64,000 nucleotides of DNA, taken from GCA-2746605 sp963704835 (GTDB lineage Bacteria > Bacteroidota > Ignavibacteria > Ignavibacteriales > Melioribacteraceae). A model generated the notes under the pieces. The model saw nothing but the letters and a program-made list of their open reading frames with translations, was not told the origin of the DNA and did not search any database. Position numbers and translations under genes: made by a program. The stretch covers positions 74,295 through 138,294 of the forward strand of contig CAVPHW010000006.1 in NCBI GenBank assembly GCA_963704835.1, in the 5' to 3' direction. Numbering within the stretch: the first letter of the stretch is position 1; each line of letters opens with the position of its first letter. Shown one piece after another: positions 34,233 to 43,386 of this stretch.

Positions 34233-36563
34233 TTATTTTAATAACAACATTTTCATTGTTTTAACATAACTACCAGATTTTAGTTGGTAATAGTAAACTC
34301 CGCTCGATAAATCCGATCCATCAAAACTAATACTATAATTGCCAGGTTTCTGAAATTGATTGATAAGTGTTTTAACTTGTACTCCAAGAATATCATAGAT
34401 ATTCATTTCAACAAATGATGTCTCGTTAGTTCCAATATTTGGAATTGTGTAACTTATATTTGTTACAGGATTAAATGGATTTGGATAATTCTGCTCTAAT
34501 TCATAATTATTTATTTTTTTATTAGGTTGTGAATTTTCCGGAATTCCAGTAAGAACACCCTTCGAATTAAAATATGGTAAATAGGTATTTCTCAGATTTG
34601 AAGCAACCGGTTTTTCTGTTTGCCTATCCATAGAAAAAAGTCCCATACTCTGAAACCCTAATGGGTGAAATGAAGAATACCAGTCGAAAATGCACCACCA
34701 AGTACTTGCCATTAAGGCCCCATTAGGATTTAGTGTCCCATCTCTATTTAATGATGCTTGAAATTTAAAGGCGGAAAAAGTCTGCTCAAAAACATCAACT
34801 TGCTTTTGTAATGTGGAGCTATTCTCGCTGGACCAATAACCAAATTCTGTATCCAAAATAGGCTTTTCGGGAAAGGCTAATTTAGCTTGATTTAGAAAGT
34901 TAAAAGTTGGTGCTGTATAACCTTTATCATAGAAAATACCAAAATACATAGTCCAACCCGCTACATCTAACGGAGCTTGTGTTATATCAGAAGAACCAGG
35001 ATTATCTGCTGCGGCGGATTGTGTAATCAATCTTCCATCATCATAATTTTGTGAAATATCATCAACAACCATGTCGTTGTAGATGAGCCTATTTGTTTCC
35101 TCATGGCATTCATTTGATGTACTCCAGAAAATTATTGAAGGGCGATTATAATCCTTAAATACCATTTCACGAAACATTTGAATATGGATTTTTCTATTAT
35201 TATTCTGAATAAACCAAGGCTCATCAGTATCAACTTGCCACAGAGGAACTTCCTGCATTGAGGTAATTCCCAATCTATCTAAAATTAAATATGTATATGG
35301 ATGATTTGGATAGTGAGCTGTTCGTAAAAAATTTACATTTTGCTTCTTAATCATAGTTAAATCATTATAAATCACATCTTTTGGAAGGCTCCTACCATAA
35401 ATTGGATGATCTTCATGCCTAGCAATTCCTGGCAAAAATGAAATTCGATTGTTAATAAGAAACTTATTTTTATCAGTTGATACTATTCTTATTCCAAATT
35501 GTGTGTAGAATTCATCTACTAAATTTTCACCATCCATTATTTTTGTTTGCATAATGTAAAGATTGGGTTCATTTGGCGCCCATAATTCAGGGTTTAGTAT
35601 TTGTTGGGAAGACCGCCAAACAAAAACTGAATCCGAAGGTAAAGTTATATTTGTAGAATGGTCACCATTAAATTGTACTTCTTGCCCAATTAGTTCATGA
35701 GAATATTCTGATCTTATGTTATTAGAATCAATCAATGCTTCAAAAACATTTATCAATACCTCCAAATTTCGTTCTGCTTTACTTTTATTCCAAATAACTG
35801 TTGTAGATTGTAAATTTCCAGTTATGTCAGTTGGAACAATATCGTTTCTTACAATACTTATCTTGTCAGAAAATTCAAGATATACATCGTGTATAATTCC
35901 TCCATAATCAAACCAATCTACTTTATTATTAGGGATAATATCATTTCGCTTGCCCCAACCAACTACATCTACTCTGACAGCAATAACATTTGTACTGCCA
36001 TATTTTAGGTTGGAAGAAACATCAAAAGCAAATGGAGTGTAACCACCTTCATGATAACCAACATATTCACCATTTATCCATACATCTGCAACATAATTTA
36101 CTGCAAGAAAAATTAATTTTACTAATTTGGAAGAGTCTGTTTGCTCTAAATTAAATGACCGTCTATACCAAACTCCACCACTATAAAACTCGGGTACTTT
36201 TGGAAAATTGTACATTGTATTTTCAACTGAAGGTAATAATTTAGTATCCCAATTAGTGTCGACAAAATCAGGTAAATATCTCTCGTTGGATTCATCAATT
36301 AAATTTTTGTATCCTAAAGAATCTCTCTTGGCTAAGGTAATATTACTATTTACGGTTACTCTTTCTTTCTTCCATTCTCCTCCCAAATCAAAAATCTTTC
36401 TTGACTGCTTTTCAAATGAAGGAACTGGAATTCCATTTTGATACGGGACAGTAATTCCATTGATTTTTCTCAGTTCAAAAGTTTTTTCTAATGTTGCTGT
36501 TTGCCCAAAAATTAAATTTGATCCAACAATCAACAGTAATAATATTATTAAATAGACTTTCAT
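34233..36563 (-). CDS. GH2 beta-glycosidase (beta-galactosidase/glucuronidase-like), T9SS exported
   Basis: 776 residues. Signal peptide, then the GH2 sugar-binding jelly roll (FDLGGEWKKERV; WYRRSFNL; LAVNYVADVWINGEYVGYHE, to about residue 235), an Ig-like sandwich (about 236-365), and the TIM barrel (NNRISFLPGIARHEDHPIYG; NFLRTAHYPNHPYTYLILDRLG). The acid/base is N484-E485 in STSNECHEE and the nucleophile is E573 in PILDTEFGYW. A T9SS signal follows (QNYPNPFNPVTNISYTIP). The catalytic dyad is intact. Substrate specificity cannot be read; the AHYPNH-type barrel is closest to beta-glucuronidase/galactosidase groups. It heads or joins a run of surface enzymes 34233-41765, all on one strand with short gaps. 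Confidence 0.92.
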   Translation of the reverse strand: MKVYLIILLLLIVGSNLIFGQTATLEKTFELRKINGITVPYQNGIPVPSFEKQSRKIFDLGGEWKKERVTVNSNITLAKRDSLGYKNLIDESNERYLPDFVDTNWDTKLLPSVENTMYNFPKVPEFYSGGVWYRRSFNLEQTDSSKLVKLIFLAVNYVADVWINGEYVGYHEGGYTPFAFDVSSNLKYGSTNVIAVRVDVVGWGKRNDIIPNNKVDWFDYGGIIHDVYLEFSDKISIVRNDIVPTDITGNLQSTTVIWNKSKAERNLEVLINVFEALIDSNNIRSEYSHELIGQEVQFNGDHSTNITLPSDSVFVWRSSQQILNPELWAPNEPNLYIMQTKIMDGENLVDEFYTQFGIRIVSTDKNKFLINNRISFLPGIARHEDHPIYGRSLPKDVIYNDLTMIKKQNVNFLRTAHYPNHPYTYLILDRLGITSMQEVPLWQVDTDEPWFIQNNNRKIHIQMFREMVFKDYNRPSIIFWSTSNECHEETNRLIYNDMVVDDISQNYDDGRLITQSAAADNPGSSDITQAPLDVAGWTMYFGIFYDKGYTAPTFNFLNQAKLAFPEKPILDTEFGYWSSENSSTLQKQVDVFEQTFSAFKFQASLNRDGTLNPNGALMASTWWCIFDWYSSFHPLGFQSMGLFSMDRQTEKPVASNLRNTYLPYFNSKGVLTGIPENSQPNKKINNYELEQNYPNPFNPVTNISYTIPNIGTNETSFVEMNIYDILGVQVKTLINQFQKPGNYSISFDGSDLSSGVYYYQLKSGSYVKTMKMLLLK

Positions 36564-36575
36564 ATTCTATCCTAA

Positions 36576-37886
36576 TTATTTAACAAGCATTAATTTTTTA
36601 GTTTGTCCAAATTTTACTGTTTCAATTCTATAAAAATAAACTCCAGATGCTAAATTAGATCCATTAAAAATAACTTCATAATTTCCGGGACTTTGTTTTT
36701 CGTTCACCAAGGTTCTTATTTCTCTTCCTAATACGTCATATACTTTTAGCGAAATATTAACAACGGACTGATTAAATTTTTCTGAAAATGGAATTGAGTA
36801 TTTAATTTTGGTTGTTGGGTTAAATGGATTGGGATAATTCTGCATTAACTCAATCCCAGTGTTAAGTTCTTTAGAATCTTTAATGGAAACTAATACCTGA
36901 TCGAATATTTGTTTATCCAAAACTCGTGAAAATAAAATCGCATGACCTTTGTCATTTAAATGAATACCATCACCGGAATTAAAACTAGGTATAATCCTTC
37001 CATTTGAATCTGCAATACCTGTCCAAAAATCAATTGTTTTTTCACCAAATCTTGAATAAGTGGAATCTCTCATTGCCAATTGCAATTGAATTTTATCATT
37101 CTCAAAATTTCTAGGTTGAGTGGTAGAAACCCAAACGGGAATATTTCCTAAATTAGCTAATGTTAATATTGTGTCATAATTAGCTAATTGTTCCCTAATG
37201 CTAAATCCCATATTAACATCGTTAGAAGGTAAATTTATTATTATTGCTTTTGGATTATATGTAAGCGCTTTTGTAATATTATTACCAATTTTAGGTTCTG
37301 GTCTCAAATCCAGAGGAATAAAGCTATTTGGCATTATATCGTAAGTGGTAAAACCCCCAATAGCTAGATTAATAATTTTTACTGTGGTGTTTTTTTCATA
37401 AATATAATTTGTATAGCGTGTAACCCAACTGCTATCTTTAGAACTGGTTCCTGTTCCAACTGCTGTGGAAGATCCTAAAACAACTAGTGTATGCGACGTG
37501 GTATCGCTAGTGATTCTAAAAAAAGATTCACTAACATCAAATAGATCAGGATTATCGAACTTACTTACCCTTATTAAGCATTGGTCAGATTCAACATTAT
37601 TAACTTTCCAACCAGAATAAAAACCATTTATCGCTACAGTTGCAGGAGTTAGAATATCCCATGAAGCGCCAGCATTAATTGAAATCTCAATTTTAACAAT
37701 TGTCAGATTAGTACTTTTCCAAGTTATTCTCGGGAATGAACCATTGGTCCAATACTCAGCACCATTCGGACTTAAAAGTTTTATAGTAGATTCCGGAGTT
37801 TGCGCCAGAATATTTATTGAAAAAAATATGCTCATAAAAAAAATGAATGTGCAATATTTTTTAAGATGAGCTAATGATTTGTTCAC
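36576..37886 (-). CDS. SGNH/GDSL hydrolase with N-terminal Ig-like domain, T9SS exported
   Basis: 436 residues. Signal peptide (YCTFIFFMSIFFSINILAQ), then a bacterial Ser-Thr-rich/Ig-like domain (LLSPNGAEYWTNGSFPRITW, about 35-125), then an SGNH esterase: block I VVLGSSTAVGTG with the nucleophile serine in GSST, the block III asparagine in NLPSNDVN, and block V GDGIHLNDKGHAI with Asp and His. A T9SS signal ends it (QNYPNPFNPTTKIKYSIP). It probably removes acetyl or other acyl groups from polysaccharide. It starts 15 bases after the next gene's stop, so it is likely in one operon with the neighbouring esterase and GH2 genes. Confidence 0.87.
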   Translation of the reverse strand: MNKSLAHLKKYCTFIFFMSIFFSINILAQTPESTIKLLSPNGAEYWTNGSFPRITWKSTNLTIVKIEISINAGASWDILTPATVAINGFYSGWKVNNVESDQCLIRVSKFDNPDLFDVSESFFRITSDTTSHTLVVLGSSTAVGTGTSSKDSSWVTRYTNYIYEKNTTVKIINLAIGGFTTYDIMPNSFIPLDLRPEPKIGNNITKALTYNPKAIIINLPSNDVNMGFSIREQLANYDTILTLANLGNIPVWVSTTQPRNFENDKIQLQLAMRDSTYSRFGEKTIDFWTGIADSNGRIIPSFNSGDGIHLNDKGHAILFSRVLDKQIFDQVLVSIKDSKELNTGIELMQNYPNPFNPTTKIKYSIPFSEKFNQSVVNISLKVYDVLGREIRTLVNEKQSPGNYEVIFNGSNLASGVYFYRIETVKFGQTKKLMLVK

Positions 37887-37901
37887 TTTGTTTTTTCCAA
37901 A

Positions 37902-39692
37902 TTACTTAACAAGCATCATTTTTTTTGATGAAACAAAACTATCTGTTTTTAATGTATAAAAATATAATCCGCTGCTTAATTCGCTTGCGTTAAAAACTAC
38001 TTCATAATTTCCGGCGATCATTTCCTTATTTACTAAAGTTATTATTTCTTTACCCAATACATCATAAATATTTAATTTTACATTGGTTTGTATTGGTAAT
38101 GAATATTTAATTTTAGTCGTTGGATTAAAAGGATTTGGATAATTTTGAAAAAGTCTAAATTCCGAAATTAAGTTTGTCTCAGATTCCAAAGAGGTAATTT
38201 GAGTTTCTCCATAGATTTCAATTTCGTTTAGCATACAACCAGAATCCGGAATGGTTCTACTTTTACATAAAAGTCTTAAATACTTTCCACTTGCGGATAA
38301 GTTTGCTATTTCTTCAACGCCACCTTTACCATTTTCTTGAGTGAAAATAGTTTTTGGACTACCACTAGCATTCGCAACTTGTAATTCATAACTGATTGCA
38401 AAATTATTTCCCCAGTTTAGAACTACTCTTTCGAAAATAATATTTTTGCCAAAGTCTAAATAAATCCAAGACCAAGCATCGTTTTTACTTTTCCAATATG
38501 TGAGCGTGTCATCATCATTTGCAAATCCTGCCGGATGGTTTTCCTCAAAAGATGAAGATTTTATGTAATTATCCAAGGCTCTATTTATTTGATTACCCGG
38601 TAAAACTTGGACTAAAATTTCCATTATTTCTGAAATCTCACCTGATGATTCAAGCTTATAATTTGTAGTTAAAATTGGTTTTACTATTTTCGTTCCGTTT
38701 TCATCTACCAAAAGTTCATCTAAAAATACATTCGATTCTTTTGCTGTTGACCAATAAATTGCGGAAGAATCATTGGATCCTAATTCAATCATTCTTGGTT
38801 TGGAATAAAAGTATTTAATTTTTCCAGGAGGATTGTATGCAATAGTGATTGTTGATGTATCAGCTTGAAAATTCCCCGTAGAAATTAATGTAAAAGATTT
38901 TGATTCAGACAAATTTATTGTTAATGAATCAACTTCTCCTACTTCAACTCCATCTAAAGTTACATAGGAACCATTTGTGGTTTCCCAAAAAAGTTTACGC
39001 TCTTCTCCCTTATCAAAAGAATCCTTATCAGATCTAAATGATTTAATAATTCCAGCAGAATTATTTATAACTGCTTCTCGTGCAATTTGAGCCATTACCA
39101 AATATCCAGCGGCATTTGGATGCACTCCATCAGGAAAGTATTCCGGTTTACCAAGAAAAGGAGCATTAAAATCAATTAATTCTGTCTTGGTAATTTGTTT
39201 TATTTCATCAATAATTGGAATAATTATTTTTACAACAGAATCTCTAATTCCCCAAGCAGTTTTAAATACCGGACAAGGATATGAAATAAATATTTGAGGT
39301 TGTACAGAATCTTGCTTAAACTCATTTATAAAATCTACATAATCATTTAAAAATTCGGTCCCGTACTTCCAATTTTGCGGTTTAGTATCATTTGTCCCTA
39401 ATTTAATTATAATAATTTGAGGTATGAAATCTTTTGCTTCTTGAAATGCAACTTCATTCCAATATGGGTAATCACTCTTTTTTAGTAAAGCTCTTCCAGA
39501 AACACCAAAATTTTTAACCTCATAATCCGCGCCTAATAATTTTCCAAGTTGTTGAGGGTAAGAATTTTCTCCCAATCCTCCGAATGTAATACTATTTCCA
39601 ACGCACGCAATTCTAATTGGTTCTTGTTGACCCAAGGCAACTTCGAATACCAACAAAAAAAACATTGCGAACAAGACTTTCTTAATTTGCAT
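37902..39692 (-). CDS. SGNH esterase with F5/8-type C (CBM-like) domain, T9SS exported
   Basis: 596 residues. A signal peptide (VLFAMFFLLVFEVALGQ) is followed by the esterase: block I IACVGNSITFGG with S34, block III IIIKLGTNDTKP, block V FPDGVHPNAAGYLVMAQ with Asp and His. Then an unusual central region (about 220-365) of two small beta modules, an F5/8-type C discoidin-like domain (about 368-490; SFEENHPAGFANDDDTLTYW) and a T9SS signal (QNYPNPFNPTTKIKYSLP). The N-terminal half is close to the sialate O-acetylesterase-like and acetyl-xylan-type esterases. Two esterases in tandem next to GH2 and GH5 suggest an acylated substrate. Confidence 0.88.
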   Translation of the reverse strand: MQIKKVLFAMFFLLVFEVALGQQEPIRIACVGNSITFGGLGENSYPQQLGKLLGADYEVKNFGVSGRALLKKSDYPYWNEVAFQEAKDFIPQIIIIKLGTNDTKPQNWKYGTEFLNDYVDFINEFKQDSVQPQIFISYPCPVFKTAWGIRDSVVKIIIPIIDEIKQITKTELIDFNAPFLGKPEYFPDGVHPNAAGYLVMAQIAREAVINNSAGIIKSFRSDKDSFDKGEERKLFWETTNGSYVTLDGVEVGEVDSLTINLSESKSFTLISTGNFQADTSTITIAYNPPGKIKYFYSKPRMIELGSNDSSAIYWSTAKESNVFLDELLVDENGTKIVKPILTTNYKLESSGEISEIMEILVQVLPGNQINRALDNYIKSSSFEENHPAGFANDDDTLTYWKSKNDAWSWIYLDFGKNIIFERVVLNWGNNFAISYELQVANASGSPKTIFTQENGKGGVEEIANLSASGKYLRLLCKSRTIPDSGCMLNEIEIYGETQITSLESETNLISEFRLFQNYPNPFNPTTKIKYSLPIQTNVKLNIYDVLGKEIITLVNKEMIAGNYEVVFNASELSSGLYFYTLKTDSFVSSKKMMLVK

Positions 39693-39773
39693 ATAGCTCC
39701 AGCAATAATAATTATTTATTAGTTTGAATAATTTTTGAAGTAAGCCAGTAATAATAGTTAATCTTCAAAATTT

Positions 39774-41765
39774 TTATTTTAAGTACAGCATTTTTTTAGA
39801 TGAAACAAGATCGTTAGCCTTTAATACATAGAAATAAACTCCGCTTGAAATGTTTCCATCAATTTTGTTAAAATCAAGGTTTAACTTATGCTCTCCTTGG
39901 TTCCGCTCTTCATCAATTAGAATTGCTACAACATTGCCAACAATATCAATAATTTTGAGCTGAACATTACTTTTAACCGGTAATGAATATTCAATGATAG
40001 TTGAAGGATTAAATGGATTAGGATAATTCTGATTCAACTTAAATGTATTAGGACTTTTTTCATTTTCTACATCAACTGCAAGCTTTGTAAACTCAAAATA
40101 ATTTATATTGAATCCACCAAAATAAAATTTTACTGTCAATTCGTGCTTTCCAATTGGCAAAGAGATATCAGAAATTTTTAATGTTTTCCATGTTTGCCAA
40201 CCACCAGAATTAGGAATATCAATGAAAGAAGTGAGATTAATTCCATCAAGTGCAAAAATTACTTTACCTGTTGTAGTAGTTGATGCATATCTTAAATCAA
40301 GATCATACTTCCCATCTTCTGTAACATCAATGGTATATTTTAACCACTCACCTGTTTCAATCCAGCCCACACTAAATCCATTGGTACTCTGATCTGTGCA
40401 ATTTTCAATATCAACACCATCATTTCTATATGCCCAACCATTATTCCAAACTCTTGCACCATTTGCACCAGTATTTTGATATTCAACATCACTATACGCA
40501 ATTTGTCTTGGACCGATATCATAATCAGATGCATAAATTCTACCGGGAATTGAGTTATTCTTATAGGGGATTGTTGACTTTTCATCAACTTGTCTTATTA
40601 GTGCGTCAATTACATCCGGCTGGAATTTACAATTTTCAAATTTTAGATAATCAAACTGCCCTTTTAATGCAGCGTACGCAAACAATTCGGAAGGTTTGGT
40701 TCCATTTCCATTCCAATAATCTAACACTTGCTGATATTGAGGAAGTTTGTATGCAGATAATGGTCCAGAAATATTATCTATTTTTTTGTGCGGCCACCAA
40801 GCCCAACCAATGTTATTCTTTTTCATAAGTTCTACACAATCTAAAAACCATGTATTTGAATTTTCACCGGTTTCACCTAACCATAAAGGCGTATTTGCAT
40901 TGTCTCTTAAATTTAATAAATACTGAATTGATCCTTGGTCGTTACTATTCCAATACTTGTGAAAACTATAGACCATGTTATCATCCCATTTGGGAGTTAA
41001 TCCATCAAATGTAGTAGCCCACCAATTGCCCTCAATAAAAATTATATGATTAGTGTCAATAGCCCTTATTACATCTGTAATTCTTATATACAAATCACGT
41101 AACGCTGGAGCATTGGTTCCCAAATCCCAGGCTGGTTCGTTAATTAGGTCATAACCGCCAATCCATTCTTCATTTACATATCTTTTTGCAATTTCTCTCC
41201 ATATCTCAACGGTTAAGTATTTATTTGCTTCACTTTCCCACAACGAAGGTTTTGTATTATCGTAATCGGCAATACCACCGGCACTTTGTCCACCTGGTGC
41301 AGCATGAAGATCCAGGATAAGATAAATATGGTTCTTCTCACACCAACTAAGAAGCGAATCAATTTGTTGAAATCCCTCCTCTGAAAATATTAGCGGATCT
41401 TGTTGTAAGATTAATTTGTTCCAATGCAATGGCAACCGGATTGAATTAAATCCCCATTGCGTAATATTATCAACATCAATTTCTCTAACATAATTTTTAT
41501 GATACAACTGATAGAGTTCTTTCGTTTTTTCTTCACCTACAAGGTTTTTAATTCCTTCTCTTATCTGATGCTCAGCATCCAGTTTTCCAGTTTGGAGCAT
41601 ATAGCCTTCTTGTACCAACCAACCACCTAGTCCGATTCCTTTTAACAGAACTTCTTCATTATTGCCATTTACAATTTTTGTTCCTTGTGTTTTAAGAAAT
41701 CCTTGGCTGTTTGAATTTACATGAAAGAATAATAGTAGTAAGGCCACATAAATAAAAAGCTTCAT
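39774..41765 (-). CDS. GH5 endoglucanase with CBM6-like domain, T9SS exported
   Basis: 663 residues. Signal peptide, then a GH5 barrel (LLKGIGLGGWLVQEGYML; WGFNSIRLPLHW; LILDLHAAPGGQ). The acid/base is E210 in YDLINEPAW and the nucleophile E298 in PLWLGETGENS. The LHAAPGGQ and GGWL signatures are those of the exo-beta-1,3-glucanase/cellulase-like branch of GH5. A CBM6-like domain follows at about 395-565 (ASDYDIGPRQIAYSD; GWIETGEWLKYTIDV; ELTVKFYFGGFNINYFEF), then a T9SS signal (QNYPNPFNPSTIIEYSLP). It fits beta-glucan breakdown outside the cell. It is the first gene of the 34-42 kb run on its strand. Confidence 0.92.
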   Translation of the reverse strand: MKLFIYVALLLLFFHVNSNSQGFLKTQGTKIVNGNNEEVLLKGIGLGGWLVQEGYMLQTGKLDAEHQIREGIKNLVGEEKTKELYQLYHKNYVREIDVDNITQWGFNSIRLPLHWNKLILQQDPLIFSEEGFQQIDSLLSWCEKNHIYLILDLHAAPGGQSAGGIADYDNTKPSLWESEANKYLTVEIWREIAKRYVNEEWIGGYDLINEPAWDLGTNAPALRDLYIRITDVIRAIDTNHIIFIEGNWWATTFDGLTPKWDDNMVYSFHKYWNSNDQGSIQYLLNLRDNANTPLWLGETGENSNTWFLDCVELMKKNNIGWAWWPHKKIDNISGPLSAYKLPQYQQVLDYWNGNGTKPSELFAYAALKGQFDYLKFENCKFQPDVIDALIRQVDEKSTIPYKNNSIPGRIYASDYDIGPRQIAYSDVEYQNTGANGARVWNNGWAYRNDGVDIENCTDQSTNGFSVGWIETGEWLKYTIDVTEDGKYDLDLRYASTTTTGKVIFALDGINLTSFIDIPNSGGWQTWKTLKISDISLPIGKHELTVKFYFGGFNINYFEFTKLAVDVENEKSPNTFKLNQNYPNPFNPSTIIEYSLPVKSNVQLKIIDIVGNVVAILIDEERNQGEHKLNLDFNKIDGNISSGVYFYVLKANDLVSSKKMLYLK

Positions 41766-41937
41766 AAATTCTTATTTCCTTGATGATTTATCGTTTGTGA
41801 AACAATGTCAAAAATTAAGCCCAGGGAAAACAACTCAAATCTATGGATATGCCAATATTTATTTATTATTTTCCAGAACCAATTATTTACTTAATAATTA
41901 AGGTTATTAAAGTAATAAGATTACAAATAGTCTACGG

Positions 41938-43386
41938 TTATTTCAATCCCAATTCTTTACTCATTCTATAGTAATTTGGGGGTGCTAAACCTAATTTTTG
42001 AGCAGCTTCTGCATCTGACAAAGAATTTTCTCTAATAAACGTAAAATACTTTTGTCTTAATTCTTTCTCAATTTCTTTAAGGGATAAAACTTCGGTGAGA
42101 ATATTAAAATTAAAAATTTCCGTTTGAGAATCGAGATGCAATTGAGGGAATAGCGATTGTTTCACATTCTCCATATTTATGATCTTTGAATCTACAAATA
42201 ACAAACGCTGAACAATATTTTTTAATTCTCGTACGTTTCCTTTCCAGTTATGCGATAATAAACTTTGCATCGCTGATTTCTCAATTTCGGGTATTGCCAA
42301 ACCCATTTCGCGGCTAAATCTATTTAAAAAATGATTTATAAGATTTGGAATATCCTCTGTTCTATTTCGGAGGGGTAATATTTGGATGGGGACTACATTT
42401 AGTCTATAGTATAAATCTTCTCTAAACTTATTATTTCTAACAAGGTCTTCAAGATTTTTATTTGTTGCTGCAATAATTCTAACATTTACCTTAATCCTCT
42501 CAGTCCGTCCAATTTTTTCTATTTCTCCTTCTTGAATAACCCTGAGTAATTTTACTTGAGCAGATGGAGGCAATTCCGAAACTTCATCCAAAAAAATTGT
42601 ACCATTATTAGCAATTTCAAATAAACCTAATTTTTTTGTGTTGGCTCCGGTAAATGCCCCTTTTTCATAACCGAAGAGTTCACTTTCTACTAGTTCATTT
42701 GGTAAACCACCGCAATTTATTGGTACAAATTTTTCAAATTTTCTTTTGCTCAGATAATGAATATTATTAGCGACTAATTCTTTTCCTGTTCCAGATTCAC
42801 CTCTGATTAAAATATTTACATCTGTATCTGCGTATTTTTTTATTTCACTTGTGAGTTGAAGAGTCGCCGCACTTTCACCAATAATTGTTTTCTGCTTTAA
42901 AATATCTTGGATAGTTTGGGACAATTTATTTGTTGAACTTGAACTTACTAATTCCAATCTTCTTTTTTCATAAGCATTAATTACGCTCATTAAAAAATCA
43001 GTTGGTTGATAGATAAATTTTTCAATATCGCCCGGATATTTGGTACAATACCAAAAGGCACCAGCATTAATTAGACTGCTTGCAAATTCAAAATCAGACA
43101 TATCGATTGTAAGTTTTGTGATAACAATAATTTGCAAAGAAGAATCAATTTTCTTGATTTCTTTAATCAGGTCTTCCCCTCTTAATCCACCGGCAATTTG
43201 GTAATCCATTATCACAACATCAAATTGGTTTGGTGATTCTTGCAGTATTTTTAAAGCATCAGTTCCATTGGAAACTATTTTATTAATTCTTATTTTAGCT
43301 TCCATTAGCTTAATTGTATTTTCAACCCTGCGAACATCAAACTCTTCGTCTTCAATTAAAAGTATATTAATTTTATTATCTGCCAT
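41938..43386 (-). CDS. Sigma-54-dependent response regulator (NtrC family)
   Basis: 482 residues. The receiver domain is 1-125 (acidic pair E12/D13, phospho-acceptor D61, T90, K116). The AAA+ domain of bacterial enhancer-binding proteins is about 168-400: Walker A GESGTGKE at 196-203, the sigma-54 contact loop GAFTGA at 243-248, Walker B TIFLDE near 263-268. A Fis-like helix-turn-helix ends it (DAEAAQKLGLAPPNYYRMSK). It opens sigma-54 promoters by ATP hydrolysis. The start codon overlaps the end of the kinase gene, so translation is probably coupled. Targets are not given by sequence; the surface-enzyme run that follows is the obvious candidate, but I found no clear -24/-12 element in front of it. 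Confidence 0.94.
   Translation of the reverse strand: MADNKINILLIEDEEFDVRRVENTIKLMEAKIRINKIVSNGTDALKILQESPNQFDVVIMDYQIAGGLRGEDLIKEIKKIDSSLQIIVITKLTIDMSDFEFASSLINAGAFWYCTKYPGDIEKFIYQPTDFLMSVINAYEKRRLELVSSSSTNKLSQTIQDILKQKTIIGESAATLQLTSEIKKYADTDVNILIRGESGTGKELVANNIHYLSKRKFEKFVPINCGGLPNELVESELFGYEKGAFTGANTKKLGLFEIANNGTIFLDEVSELPPSAQVKLLRVIQEGEIEKIGRTERIKVNVRIIAATNKNLEDLVRNNKFREDLYYRLNVVPIQILPLRNRTEDIPNLINHFLNRFSREMGLAIPEIEKSAMQSLLSHNWKGNVRELKNIVQRLLFVDSKIINMENVKQSLFPQLHLDSQTEIFNFNILTEVLSLKEIEKELRQKYFTFIRENSLSDAEAAQKLGLAPPNYYRMSKELGLK

Noticed and set aside
40430..40828. Long plus-strand frame of 132 codons
   Set aside because: It lies fully antisense to the GH5 gene, whose catalytic motifs prove the minus strand is coding; its own product is rich in His/Gln/Leu without domain signs.
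41766..41937. Sigma-54 promoter (-24/-12) before the GH5 gene
   Set aside because: Looked for TGG-C at -24 and TTGC at -12 on the minus strand and found no pair with correct spacing.
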